A stretch of 23,088 nucleotides of DNA from Bacillota bacterium (GCA_023423045.1 JAFAGA010000093.1:1-23088); one strand, 5' to 3'; shown: positions 14,609-22,947, numbered from the stretch's first letter. A program made the numbers and translations. The notes: generated from the letters alone by a model not told the origin.

Positions 14609-15943
14609 TTGAGAAAAAAAAGAAGAAGAAACCGAAAAATTATAATTATTCTATCATCTGTCGTCACTCTTACAATTCTCAGCGGAGTTGTATTTGTCAA
14701 GATATCCCAAGCCGGAGGTGCCACCCTGAATGGAACCGGTACGGCACGGGCCTCAAATGAGCTCCCCGATACATATCCTGATGACAGCAGTGATTATACA
14801 TACATTCCTCCGACTCCGGTGGACGAAGCTTCTGGGGAAGCTCCCTCTCCTGATCCCGCAGAGACAGCAGAAGAACCCTTTGTTCCTGCTACCGAGATGG
14901 ACCTGGATCCTGCCAGTCTTACGGTCTTTGTCAATAAAGAATACTCCCTGCCAAAGGATTATAAGCCTGAACATCTGGTAACCCCAAATGTTGTCTTTAA
15001 TTTGACTACCTATGACGAACGTACCCTGATGCGGCCCGAGGCTGCCGAAGCCCTGGAGAAATTATTTAATGCCGCCAAGGAAGATGGTATCATTCTCTAC
15101 GGCATCTCCGGCTATCGTTCCTATCAGCGTCAAACCAGTATTTTTACCAGTAATATTGTAAAGAAGGGCAAAAAATATACTTTGCGTTACAGCGCCGTTC
15201 CCGGCACCAGCGAACATCAGACGGGGCTGGCTATTGATGTATCTGCCAAATCCCTGAATTTTCGCTTGTCCACTGGTTTTTCCTCCTCCCCGGAGGGTAT
15301 CTGGCTGGCGGATAACGCTCACTATTACGGATATATTATCCGCTATCCCAGCGGCGACGAAGAGATTACCGGATACGCCTACGAGCCATGGCATATCCGC
15401 TATGTCGGTACCGCTCTTGCAAACTATCTTTATACGAATCAATTGACCTTGGAAGAATATTACCATTATACCCCTGATCCGGACTTTGATTTTGAAGCGG
15501 TCTATGCAAAATTCATTAATTACACACCTCCCGCAGTTACTGAGATTCCTGTGGAAGAGGAGGAGATTATTGTGGATGAGAACGGCAATATCATCGACGG
15601 TACGGAGGATACACCTTCGGAGACGCCCGAGGATAAAGATGGAAAAGATAAAGGTCCCGGCAAGAAACCTGAGAAGCCATCCGATTCTGAGGAAACACCT
15701 GAGAACGAAGATGATGATATTACACCGGAACCAGAAGAGAATGAACCGCCGGAACAGCCTTCCGAGGACGATACGGACGACGGGACAGACAGCAATGAAA
15801 TAACCGGGACACCTGAAGCTACAGATCCCGACAGCTCTGAGGATGGGGAGGGCATGTCCCCCACCCCGCCTCCTGCTTCTGTTTTAACTGTCACTCCCGT
15901 TCCTGCGGGTTCCTCTGATTCTGCGAGTGTTTTTGCTCCTTAA
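14609..15943 (+). CDS. VanY-like D-alanyl-D-alanine carboxypeptidase with acidic tail
   Basis: A 444-residue membrane-anchored protein: a basic N-terminus, one membrane segment at about 10-32, a linker, and a peptidase M15B (VanY) domain at about 100-290. Zinc and catalytic motifs are clear: SEHQTGLAID with H203 and D210, and EPWH at 259-262. The enzyme trims the terminal D-Ala from peptidoglycan stem peptides outside the cell. The start is a TTG at 14609, preceded by AAAGGAG with an 8-nt gap. From about residue 310 the protein ends in a long Glu/Asp/Pro/Thr/Ser-rich tail, likely disordered and lying in the wall. plsC follows 77 bp downstream. The VanY domain alone does not imply vancomycin resistance; no van cluster is present. 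Confidence 0.92.
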   Translation: MRKKRRRNRKIIIILSSVVTLTILSGVVFVKISQAGGATLNGTGTARASNELPDTYPDDSSDYTYIPPTPVDEASGEAPSPDPAETAEEPFVPATEMDLDPASLTVFVNKEYSLPKDYKPEHLVTPNVVFNLTTYDERTLMRPEAAEALEKLFNAAKEDGIILYGISGYRSYQRQTSIFTSNIVKKGKKYTLRYSAVPGTSEHQTGLAIDVSAKSLNFRLSTGFSSSPEGIWLADNAHYYGYIIRYPSGDEEITGYAYEPWHIRYVGTALANYLYTNQLTLEEYYHYTPDPDFDFEAVYAKFINYTPPAVTEIPVEEEEIIVDENGNIIDGTEDTPSETPEDKDGKDKGPGKKPEKPSDSEETPENEDDDITPEPEENEPPEQPSEDDTDDGTDSNEITGTPEATDPDSSEDGEGMSPTPPPASVLTVTPVPAGSSDSASVFAP

Positions 15944-16020
15944 TTCTTTCCGCAATTGCTTTTATTTCGCTGCCCTGCAGCAATCATCTGTAACAATCCT
16001 GAACAGGAGGTTTAACATTC

Positions 16021-16755
16021 ATGCTGCGATTATTATTAACCGTTATTTTTCTGCTCATCTTTTTTATTATAAGTATTCCTCTGTATTTAATCGAGTTTAT
16101 TATCGGCCGTTTTAACCGCAGGGCTATGGTAGCAAGCTCCCAGGCCATCGTTGCGGCAGCCCTCCGTATCGTATTGTTTCTCTGCGGAACTAAGCGGACC
16201 GTCCTCGGCCGGGACAATATTCCCAAAGAGGAAGCGGTTCTGTACATCTCCAATCATCGAAGTTATTTTGATATTCCGGTGGCTTATTCCAGCGTACCGA
16301 CCCTGACCAGCTTTATGTCCAAAAAGGAGATTGCCAAAATCCCCTTCCTGAGCTACTGGATGCGGTTCTTACAATGCCTGTTTCTGGATCGTGACGATAT
16401 TAAGCAGGGACTGAAAACCATTCTTAAGGGCATTGAGTTAGTGAAAGATGGCTACAGCGTATATATCTCCCCGGAAGGCACCCGCAACCAGAGTAAGGAG
16501 ATGCTGCCCTTTAAAGAGGGAAGCTTTAAGATTGCTGAGAAAACAGGCTGCGCCATCATTCCTGTGGCTATTTTGAATACAGAAGAAGCCTTTGAGAATC
16601 ATATTCCCTGGATACGTTCCGCTCATGTCGTGATAGAATATGGGAAGCCGATTTATCCCAAGGATTTGAGCAAGGAACAGCAAAAATTTCTGGGCGCCCA
16701 TGTTCAGGAAATTATACGTGAAATGTTGATTAAGAATGAATCATTAGTATCATAA
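16021..16755 (+). CDS. plsC: 1-acyl-sn-glycerol-3-phosphate acyltransferase
   Basis: A 244-residue membrane enzyme that acylates lysophosphatidic acid to phosphatidic acid in phospholipid synthesis. A hydrophobic N-terminal segment (about 3-25) precedes the acyltransferase domain with motif I NHRSYFD (N78-D84), a K-x-E-IAKIPF stretch, and motif III PEGTR (151-155). The length is normal for bacterial PlsC. AGGAGG lies about 10 nt before the ATG. The 77-bp gap after vanY shows no terminator, so co-transcription with vanY is likely. A distant paralogue acting on another acyl acceptor cannot be excluded. Confidence 0.92.
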   Translation: MLRLLLTVIFLLIFFIISIPLYLIEFIIGRFNRRAMVASSQAIVAAALRIVLFLCGTKRTVLGRDNIPKEEAVLYISNHRSYFDIPVAYSSVPTLTSFMSKKEIAKIPFLSYWMRFLQCLFLDRDDIKQGLKTILKGIELVKDGYSVYISPEGTRNQSKEMLPFKEGSFKIAEKTGCAIIPVAILNTEEAFENHIPWIRSAHVVIEYGKPIYPKDLSKEQQKFLGAHVQEIIREMLIKNESLVS

Positions 16756-16796
16756 TTAGGTTATAAGGGTATTTTTTCAAAAATGAATTTTCCCTA

Positions 16797-16825
16797 TTTA
16801 TTTTTTATATAAAAGATGATACAAT
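16797..16825 (+). promoter_or_regulatory. Weak promoter candidate before the small membrane protein gene
   Basis: TTTATT (16797-16802), a 17-bp spacer and TACAAT (16820-16825). The -35 is poor. It is the best candidate in the 157-bp gap after plsC. Confidence 0.3.
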
Positions 16826-16912
16826 TAACGTTGCCCAGCCTGGCACAGTTATGTATTTTAGGCTGTCAGGCACAAAAATAGAATTTGCAGAGGAAAGAGA
16901 GGTACATATCTC

Positions 16913-17371
16913 GTGAGTACATGGGCTATTGTATTGCTGATCGTAGCAGTCGTTGTTACAGGTGTGTTAATTGCATTATATTTTGTAGGAAAGAAGCTAC
17001 AGAAGAAACAGGAGGATTCCGAAACCCAGATGCAGGCAGCTGCACAGACTGTTTCCATCCTCGTTATTGATAAAAAGAAGATGAAGATGAAGGAAGCCAA
17101 TCTTCCCAAGATCGTTATCGATCAGACACCAAAGTATCTTCGTGGCTCCAAGGTACCGATTGTGAAGGCAAAGATCGGTCCCAAGGTAATGAATCTGGTA
17201 TGTGATGCCAAGGTATATGACCTTATTCCGGTGAAGAAGGAAGTGAAGGCCGTATTAAGCGGTATCTACATTATGGATGTTAAGGGATTGAGAGGAAATC
17301 TTGAGCAGAAGAAAGAGAAGAAGACAATTCTGCAAAGGGTAACCGGTGTATTCAAAAAAGAAGACAAATAA
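16913..17371 (+). CDS. Small membrane-anchored protein of unknown function
   Basis: A 152-residue protein that I do not recognise. It has one N-terminal membrane segment (about 4-26, AIVLLIVAVVVTGVLIALYF), then a Gln/Glu-rich stretch, and a Lys-rich soluble domain of about 100 residues with a repeated pattern of short beta strands (VSILVIDKKK, LPKIVIDQ, VPIVKAKIG). The pattern VSILVIDKKKMKMKEANLP ... GPKVMNLVCDAKVYDLIPVK looks like a compact beta-rich domain. With the positive-inside rule, the lysine-rich domain probably faces the cytoplasm. The start is GTG at 16913 with GAGAGG about 10 nt upstream. A terminator follows at 17404-17453. Neighbours (plsC, capA) suggest an envelope setting but no specific job. 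Confidence 0.8.
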   Translation: MSTWAIVLLIVAVVVTGVLIALYFVGKKLQKKQEDSETQMQAAAQTVSILVIDKKKMKMKEANLPKIVIDQTPKYLRGSKVPIVKAKIGPKVMNLVCDAKVYDLIPVKKEVKAVLSGIYIMDVKGLRGNLEQKKEKKTILQRVTGVFKKEDK

Positions 17372-17403
17372 TTCCACACACCAACGATCTGTATAAAGCC
17401 ATT

Positions 17404-17453
17404 AAATCCTCTTACCTTGACGGCATAACTGTGACAAGGCAAGAGGATTTTTT
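17404..17453 (+). terminator. Terminator or attenuator directly before capA
   Basis: AATCCTCTT-a-CCTTG pairs with CAAGG-c-AAGAGGATT (14 pairs, one mismatch) around a 15-nt loop and is followed by six T residues. It ends the upstream gene, but leaves only about 7 nt before the GGAGG of capA, which leaves no room for a separate promoter downstream of it. Confidence 0.8.
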
Positions 17454-17469
17454 ACGAATGGAGGTAATT

Positions 17470-18651
17470 ATGAGAAAAAGAAACCTGGCCCTGCTGGCCA
17501 TAATTTGTACCCTGTCAGTCATTTCCCTCACCGGCGTGCTGATCTTTGCTTACCACCGGCAGCGTATCCGGACCAACGAACCTCCCGAAGTAAGCATTAC
17601 GCCGGTGCCGGAGACATCACCGAGCCCGCTGCCCCAGGCAACCGCCTCTCCCATTCCGACTCCCAGCACCGCACCCTCCCCTACCGAGGCACCGAAACAA
17701 CCTGTGGTACTTGGCTTTGCCGGGGATGTTAATTTGGACGAGGACTCCTATCCGGTCAAGGAATATGACAAGGAAGGCAAGGGTCTCCCAGGTGTTCTCT
17801 CCGAGGATCTGATCGCTGAAATGAATCAGGCGGACATCATGATGCTGAATAATGAATTTGCTTATAGCACCAGGGGAATTGAGGAACAGAATAAATCCTA
17901 TACCTTCCGCGCCGACCCCAAAAGAGTGGATATTCTTAAAGAAATGGGTGTAGATATTGTGTCACTGGCCAATAACCACGCCCTGGATTTTGGCATGGAT
18001 GCATTGCTGGACACCTTCTCAACCCTTGACAATGCAGGCATCGCCTACATCGGAGCCGGTGAGACCATGGCCCGTGCAAAAGCTCCTGTTTATTTTACTG
18101 TCGGCGATAAAACCATCGCCTTTGTTGCGGCCTCCCGGGTAGTTTTTGCTATGGACTGGTATGCAACCGACACCTCTCCCGGCATGATCGGAACCTATGA
18201 TCCGACTCTCTTTTTGGAATCTATCCGTGAAGCGGATGCCAATGCTGATTTTGTGATAGCCTATGTTCATTGGGGTGTGGAGCATAATAATTATCCCGAG
18301 AAATACCAGAAGGTTTTTGCAAAGAATTATATCGATGCCGGTGCGGATGCAGTAATCGGCTGCCATCCCCATGTCATGCAGGGATTGGAGTTTTATCAGG
18401 GCAAGCCCATCGCCTACAGCCTTGGCAACTACTGGTTCAACCGCTCCAATAAAGAATCCGGCTTGCTGAAGATCTATATCGAACCGGATGATAGCCTGAA
18501 GGTTCAAATCCTCCCTGTGAGGAATAAGGACATGAAAACCTTCCTTCTGACCGAAGAGAAGGATCGCCGTTCCTACTTTGATTTTATGGAGAAGCTGTCC
18601 TTTGATGTAACCATTGACGAAGAAGGCTTTGTAACAGAAGTTATAAAATAA
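17470..18651 (+). CDS. CapA family (PGA_cap) membrane-anchored protein
   Basis: A 393-residue protein with an N-terminal membrane anchor (about 6-28), a Pro/Thr/Ser-rich linker (about 36-76, many TP and SP pairs) and a CapA/PgsA-type domain with a metallophosphatase-like fold. Motifs seen are GFAGDVN (82-88), NNHALDFG (from N168), YVHWGVEHNNYP, and GCHPHVMQG (from G297) with AYSLGNYWFN. Relatives take part in poly-gamma-glutamate capsule synthesis or, in other species, have undefined envelope roles; no capB/capC genes are near. ATG at 17470 follows GGAGG by 5 nt, and the earlier in-frame GTG at 17431 lies inside the terminator stem and is rejected. Expression likely depends on read-through of the hairpin immediately upstream. 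Confidence 0.9.
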   Translation: MRKRNLALLAIICTLSVISLTGVLIFAYHRQRIRTNEPPEVSITPVPETSPSPLPQATASPIPTPSTAPSPTEAPKQPVVLGFAGDVNLDEDSYPVKEYDKEGKGLPGVLSEDLIAEMNQADIMMLNNEFAYSTRGIEEQNKSYTFRADPKRVDILKEMGVDIVSLANNHALDFGMDALLDTFSTLDNAGIAYIGAGETMARAKAPVYFTVGDKTIAFVAASRVVFAMDWYATDTSPGMIGTYDPTLFLESIREADANADFVIAYVHWGVEHNNYPEKYQKVFAKNYIDAGADAVIGCHPHVMQGLEFYQGKPIAYSLGNYWFNRSNKESGLLKIYIEPDDSLKVQILPVRNKDMKTFLLTEEKDRRSYFDFMEKLSFDVTIDEEGFVTEVIK

Positions 18652-18656
18652 TACAG

Positions 18657-18715
18657 AATGGTACTGAAAAATGGTATTAAAAATGATACTGAAATGATAT
18701 TAAATAGTATCAAGT
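18657..18715. repeat. Degenerate short tandem repeat after capA
   Basis: Four to five copies of an 11- to 13-nt unit, ATGRTAYTRAAA, stand in a row (ATGGTACTGAAAA, ATGGTATTAAAA, ATGATACTGAA, ATGATATTAAA, then TAGTATCAA), starting just after the capA stop. It is non-coding. Confidence 0.6.
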
Positions 18716-18726
18716 AATATCCGATA

Positions 18727-18799
18727 AAACCCGCCATATTATGATCAGCAGGAGGAGCAAATTCTCTCCTGCCAGGATCAGAGATAATATGGCGGGTTT
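18727..18799. terminator. Large two-way terminator between capA and the DUF1934 gene
   Basis: AAACCCGCCATATTA (18727-18741) pairs perfectly with 18785-18799 (15 bp). Inside it TGATC/GATCA and GCAGGAG/CTCCTGC form a continuing stem, so most of the 73 nt is paired. T-rich sequence follows on both strands, as expected between two convergent genes. Confidence 0.8.
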
Positions 18800-18802
18800 A
18801 TT

Positions 18803-19219
18803 CTATTGAGGCACTACCTTTATGACAGTCCTGTGCCTTGAGACACAGGTACCGTTTGAGAACAGGGAATATTCCAGACCGGCCTCCAACCTATCCCGGA
18901 CTTCTCCGATCGTAATCCTGGAGGTTCTGATCTCAAAGCGCAGTTCCCCATATGGTGTCTGATAGACCGCCTCCGTATTGCGGCTTTCCTCAAAGCTCAT
19001 CCGGGCACATGCTGCTCCGCTTCTGGTCATCTCAACCCGGGCCGTGTCCAGTCTGATCCTGCTTCGGATCACACCTTCCCCCTCCCCTAAAGGCTCCTCA
19101 TAACTGATATAATGCCTGTCCTTATGCAGATGATACGTTCCCGGTGCCCTGGTTATCACGGGCTCTTCATTGCTCTCTGCTTGATATCCCTCTATTATTA
19201 CAGATACTTCCTTTGTCAT
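18803..19219 (-). CDS. DUF1934 (YwiB-like) small beta-barrel protein
   Basis: A 138-residue protein of the DUF1934/YwiB family, judged from the opening EVSVIIEGYQ, the central YISYEEPLGEGEGVIRSRIRLD and the repeated amphipathic beta strands ending in RHRTVIKVVPQ. Members are predicted calycin-like barrels of unknown role, common in Firmicutes. The ATG at 19219 is preferred, because GGAGG lies 5 nt upstream; the ATG at 19231 would add MEDK and has a poorer site. It is transcribed toward capA and shares the terminator at 18727-18799. It is divergent from yesM. Confidence 0.85.
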   Translation of the reverse strand: MTKEVSVIIEGYQAESNEEPVITRAPGTYHLHKDRHYISYEEPLGEGEGVIRSRIRLDTARVEMTRSGAACARMSFEESRNTEAVYQTPYGELRFEIRTSRITIGEVRDRLEAGLEYSLFSNGTCVSRHRTVIKVVPQ

Positions 19220-19414
19220 TTTGTCCTCCATCTATCCCTGCCACGCCGGACACAGGCAGCATAGCAGCCCCAATATCTACCGTATAAATGCCCTATTATT
19301 GTACTACCTGATTCCTATTTGTTCAAGCCCCTTCCTGCATCCTTCCAAAAGCCCCCTTGCATAGCAAATAGCTGTCTATACCATGTATATTGCCCTCTGC
19401 TGTATGCAAGAAAA

Positions 19415-19443
19415 TTGACAATCCTGCTGACTTTGTCTATAAT
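19415..19443 (+). promoter_or_regulatory. yesM-yesN promoter (full consensus)
   Basis: TTGACA (19415-19420), exactly 17 bp, TATAAT (19438-19443): a perfect sigma-A consensus about 85 bp before the yesM ATG. The rest of the 19220-19528 gap holds no other gene that I can support. Confidence 0.85.
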
Positions 19444-19450
19444 AAAGTCA
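19428..19450. promoter_or_regulatory. Inverted repeat around the yesM -10, possible operator
   Basis: TGACTTT and AAAGTCA (7 bp, perfect) flank a 9-nt centre that contains the TATAAT hexamer. A dimeric repressor bound here would block the consensus promoter. The identity of the regulator is unknown. Confidence 0.45.
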
Positions 19451-19528
19451 CATTCTAAAATAGTCATACACTTAAGTAAAAAGCCGGTATCCAAGGCAGA
19501 CCATGGCAAAATTCGGAGGAGAATCAGG

Positions 19529-21271
19529 ATGTTCTTAAAGCGGAAAGAAAGAAAAAGAAGCGCAAAATCCTTTTCCAGACGTATCATAAAGGTCTGGATT
19601 TTTGGGATTGCCGTCCCCCTTCTTATTGTGGAAGCTTTGATTCTGTGGCAGTTCTACCGGATTAATCATAACGCTGTGGACGAGGAGATTGAAAATAGCC
19701 TGAGCATGGTATCAAACAGTATCAACGATCTGATGATCAGTATGAACTCCATATCCTGGCTTTTGGAAGCCGATGGCACGGTGGGGAAGAATCTGCATCT
19801 TTATTTTGATGAAGAAAACACGATTAAAAAAGGAGATCTCCTTATCTACATCCAGGAACAGATTGCCAACTATGAAGTGGCAAATCCGTCCATTGGCAAT
19901 CTGACCTATCTGTATTTTTCTGAGAACCAGAAGATTCCGGTTAAGATCAATCAGTCCTCTCTGGCCAACGGGGAGCTCCCGGATGACAAATATTATTTAT
20001 GCAAATGGCGGAACATTACCTTTTATGGTCCCCATCCTTCCAAATCAAAGGCTGCTTCATACCCCTGCCTTTCCCTTCTGCGTTCTTACAAAACAAAGCA
20101 AAAGCGTGTTGATATTTACATCTATGTAGAATCCGGTTTTAAATATTTTCAAAAATTAATCCCTGCAAATATTATGGGCATGGATACGGTACTACTCATC
20201 GAATCGGAAAACGGAGCCACAATGTACAGCTCCGATGAGAATCTGGTTTCCCTTTATTCCAGGACGGGAGATTATCTGAATAGCCTCACAAAAAACACAC
20301 ACCGCTACAAAGCATATGAAAGAATCCAGGACGGCGGTTGGAAGATTCATTTATTGGTTCCGACAAAGGAATATTACAGGCAAATTGGCGGGATGGCTCT
20401 GAATTTTGGAATTGTTACCATCCTTGCCGTCATCGTCTGTATCTTTGCGTCCACCATTCAATGGCAAAGCATTTACCGGCCACTTACCCTGTTCGAAAAG
20501 AAGCTTCAGCTGATTGCATCGGACCATGACGTGGGAACAAAGGTGGAGCAGATGAACATCCAGGAATTTGACGACAGCTTTGCGCTGCTGGAAAAAATGA
20601 AAAATAACATTCTTCTTCTGCTGAGCCGGGTACAGACAGAAGAAAAGCGGCGTTCCGAGCTGGAAATAAAGGCAATACTGGGTAAAATCAATCCTCACTT
20701 TCTCTACAATACTCTGGATACACTAAAATGGTACGCCGCAGGAAAAAATGACAAGGAAATGGTTCATTTTATTACTTCTCTTAACCGGCTGCTCCTGTAT
20801 AACATGTCCAAAACCGCAGAAACCACCTTGAAAAGTGAGCTGGACGCCGTAAATGCCTATATGGGGCTGCAAAAGTTAAAGTATGATTTTGACTTCTATA
20901 TGGATACCGGGAAGCATCCGGAAATCCTTCAGGCAGATATGCCCCGGTTTGTTTTACAGCCCCTTGTGGAGAATGCCATTTTGCACAGCGGATCCAGCCA
21001 GGGGAAAATCTGGGTCGAAGTAGAGCTTTTGGCAAGCGGAAAAATTACAATCCTTGTAAAAAACGACGGAGCACCAATTGATCCGGAGAAAATAAAAAAG
21101 GTTCTTGTAGAGAAAAATGACATCTCTTCCAATGGAATTGGTCTGCAATATGTGGCTCGTATGCTGGAAGCCCGGTTTGGAGAGGAGTTTGAGCTGAGAG
21201 TAGAGCATACGGGAGATCAAATCAATGTGGTGGAGATTCGGATTCCATTCGAAGCCGAGGAGATTGTTTGA
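19529..21271 (+). CDS. Sensor histidine kinase, YesM family
   Basis: A 580-residue membrane kinase: membrane segment 1 at about 22-42, an extracytoplasmic sensor domain of about 245 residues (Cache-like by position), membrane segment 2 at about 289-310, a HAMP-like linker, then the His_kinase domain with INPHFLYNTLDTLKW (phospho-acceptor H390) and an ATPase domain with N-box QPLVENAILHS (N482) and GIGL. This is the class that signals to YesN-type regulators, often to control carbohydrate uptake. The ATG at 19529 follows GGAGG by 9 nt; upstream in-frame codons overlap the promoter and are rejected. yesN follows after 40 bp. Confidence 0.93.
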   Translation: MFLKRKERKRSAKSFSRRIIKVWIFGIAVPLLIVEALILWQFYRINHNAVDEEIENSLSMVSNSINDLMISMNSISWLLEADGTVGKNLHLYFDEENTIKKGDLLIYIQEQIANYEVANPSIGNLTYLYFSENQKIPVKINQSSLANGELPDDKYYLCKWRNITFYGPHPSKSKAASYPCLSLLRSYKTKQKRVDIYIYVESGFKYFQKLIPANIMGMDTVLLIESENGATMYSSDENLVSLYSRTGDYLNSLTKNTHRYKAYERIQDGGWKIHLLVPTKEYYRQIGGMALNFGIVTILAVIVCIFASTIQWQSIYRPLTLFEKKLQLIASDHDVGTKVEQMNIQEFDDSFALLEKMKNNILLLLSRVQTEEKRRSELEIKAILGKINPHFLYNTLDTLKWYAAGKNDKEMVHFITSLNRLLLYNMSKTAETTLKSELDAVNAYMGLQKLKYDFDFYMDTGKHPEILQADMPRFVLQPLVENAILHSGSSQGKIWVEVELLASGKITILVKNDGAPIDPEKIKKVLVEKNDISSNGIGLQYVARMLEARFGEEFELRVEHTGDQINVVEIRIPFEAEEIV

Positions 21272-21311
21272 TCGAAAATGATCATATTATTTCGGGGAGG
21301 GTATTGGGCAT

Positions 21312-22697
21312 ATGATAAAGGTATATGTAGTTGATGACGAAAAGCTGGTACGCCGCGGAATTATCGGATTAATTGACTGGGAGAAATATGGCATGAGAGT
21401 GGTGGGAGACTCGGGAAGCGGGGAAGAGGCTGCCGAGTTTATCAGAACGAATGAGGTAAATCTTCTTTTCTCTGATTTACAGATGCCCGGGCTGTCGGGG
21501 GTGCCTTTTCTCCGGGAGGTAAGGGCACTCCGCCCTGATATGCAGATTGTTGTTCTTACCATGCATCAGGAATTTGAATTGATTCAGCAGGCTCTGCGAA
21601 TCGGGATTCTGGATTATATCACGAAAGCACAGATTGAAGAAGAAAACATTGATGCATTGATGCTCAGCGTAAAGAACCGCTATCTCGAGGCAATGCATCA
21701 TTCCCGGTTAGGAGAAAGAAAAATAGCAGGCAATGAAGTCTATATCTGGCAAGTGGAAAGAAAAGAATTGGGAAAAGAGGCCGCAGTACTCCTGGCAGAG
21801 AACCACCTTCCTTATGAGGTATTAAGCGAAAATCATCTGATGCTTCCCAGGGAGTGCAATACTATCCTGCTAAAGTCCCTCATTAAGGATTTGGGAGCCG
21901 AAAGATCCTCCCTGCTGGAGTTAAAGCGGGTCAGGGATATCCCCTATGATCAGCTGAAGAATATCCTGCAGACAGTAATGAAGGGGCGGCTGTTTGCAGA
22001 CCGCCTTCCCGGCTGTTTTACCTATACCTACCTCTACCCGGAGCTTCTGAAGGCCAGGCCAGGACTTCCCAGGACGGAGCTTATACCGCTGAGCACAAAA
22101 ATGGAATTTATGCTGGATGGGGACTGCTATCATGACGGTATGGAAAAGATAAAATACGCCGATCTGTCCCTGGAGGAACGAACTGCTGTATTTTACCGTT
22201 TCAACCTGTATTGGTCCGAATTTTCAGGGAAGAATTTTACCCGCTATTTTGAAGAGGTCGGGCATTTTCTCTGGTGGTATCAATGGAAGGAATGGTTTGA
22301 TGAAGTCCGTCATCTGGTTTTGAAAAAAATCGGGAAATCCAATGAAGAAATCAGCACGATGGAAGCGATCCACAGGGCAATGAACCATATTCGGGAGCAT
22401 ATGGACAGAGAAATTACCCTGGAAGAACTTTTGCATCTGACCGGAATGAGCAAAAGCCACTTCTCCCGAAACTTCAAGAAGATTACCGGTAAAACCTTTG
22501 TGACCTATATGAATGATCTGAGAATCGATTCTGCCAAAAAATATCTGACGGAAACAAAGCAGTCCGTCTCCTGGATTGCCGGACAGGTAGGATATAGTGA
22601 CGAGCATTATTTTAGAAGAATTTTTAAGGAAAGGGTTGGGGAAAGCCCCAGAAAGTACCGCGAAGGCAGCCAAAAAATTGGGGAAGGCAATCATTGA
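21312..22697 (+). CDS. Response regulator, YesN/AraC family
   Basis: A 461-residue regulator with a receiver domain (acidic pair D8-D9, phospho-acceptor D55 in FSDLQMPG, DYITKA with the conserved Lys but without the usual following Pro), a middle region of about 220 residues without a family I can name, and a C-terminal AraC-type double helix-turn-helix (about 355-450; ITLEELLHLTGMSKSHFSRNFKK and SVSWIAGQVGYSDEHYFRRIFK). Phosphorylated by the upstream kinase, it probably activates sugar transport or glycan-degradation genes. GGGGAGG lies 11 nt before the ATG. Its targets may start just past the right edge, where a promoter region is visible. Confidence 0.93.
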   Translation: MIKVYVVDDEKLVRRGIIGLIDWEKYGMRVVGDSGSGEEAAEFIRTNEVNLLFSDLQMPGLSGVPFLREVRALRPDMQIVVLTMHQEFELIQQALRIGILDYITKAQIEEENIDALMLSVKNRYLEAMHHSRLGERKIAGNEVYIWQVERKELGKEAAVLLAENHLPYEVLSENHLMLPRECNTILLKSLIKDLGAERSSLLELKRVRDIPYDQLKNILQTVMKGRLFADRLPGCFTYTYLYPELLKARPGLPRTELIPLSTKMEFMLDGDCYHDGMEKIKYADLSLEERTAVFYRFNLYWSEFSGKNFTRYFEEVGHFLWWYQWKEWFDEVRHLVLKKIGKSNEEISTMEAIHRAMNHIREHMDREITLEELLHLTGMSKSHFSRNFKKITGKTFVTYMNDLRIDSAKKYLTETKQSVSWIAGQVGYSDEHYFRRIFKERVGESPRKYREGSQKIGEGNH

Positions 22698-22774
22698 CAG
22701 CATCGGGGTAACTGCCTGAAATATAGTATATACCGCTGCAAGCACAATAAATGCGCAATTGTATCATCAAACGG

Positions 22775-22814
22775 GGATAATTGTATTTGAAAAAGAAAAA
22801 AAATACAATTATCC
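22775..22814. terminator. 14-bp palindrome after yesN
   Basis: GGATAATTGTATTT and its exact complement flank a 12-nt A-rich loop, about 80 nt past the yesN stop, with TATATTTTT following. It may be the yesN terminator. Its position just upstream of a promoter also allows an operator role. Confidence 0.5.
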
Positions 22815-22836
22815 TATATTTTTGCACAAAAAAACC

Positions 22837-22865
22837 TTAGATTATATGTAGTTTCAAGATACAAT
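22837..22865 (+). promoter_or_regulatory. Promoter candidate for a gene beyond the right edge
   Basis: TTAGAT (22837-22842), a 17-bp spacer and TACAAT (22860-22865). A cre-like site directly follows. The 22880-23088 stretch has no convincing gene start, so the transcript would have a leader of over 200 nt. Confidence 0.45.
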
Positions 22866-22878
22866 GTAAGCGTAATGA
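22865..22878. promoter_or_regulatory. cre-like site at the downstream promoter
   Basis: TGTAAGCGTAATGA matches the catabolite responsive element at most fixed positions with two mismatches in the right half. It covers the likely transcription start, the typical place for CcpA repression of sugar-use genes. Confidence 0.4.
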
Positions 22879-22931
22879 GGATGGTGCGAAAATGCTGCCA
22901 AAAAACCGGCATCATTGGAAATACCCGCACG

Positions 22932-22947
22932 GCAAGCTTGCTTGCAT
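22932..22947. repeat. Core of the dispersed repeat family
   Basis: GGCAAGCTTGCTTGCA shares its CAAGCTTGCTTG core and GGC flank with unit B2 at 14463-14478. The rest of the 22698-23088 stretch contains the elements listed above and otherwise nothing I can assign. Confidence 0.45.

Noticed and set aside
14609..15943. Vancomycin resistance gene
   Set aside because: The protein has a VanY-type peptidase domain, but no vanHAX or vanRS genes are nearby; a housekeeping wall carboxypeptidase is the simpler reading.
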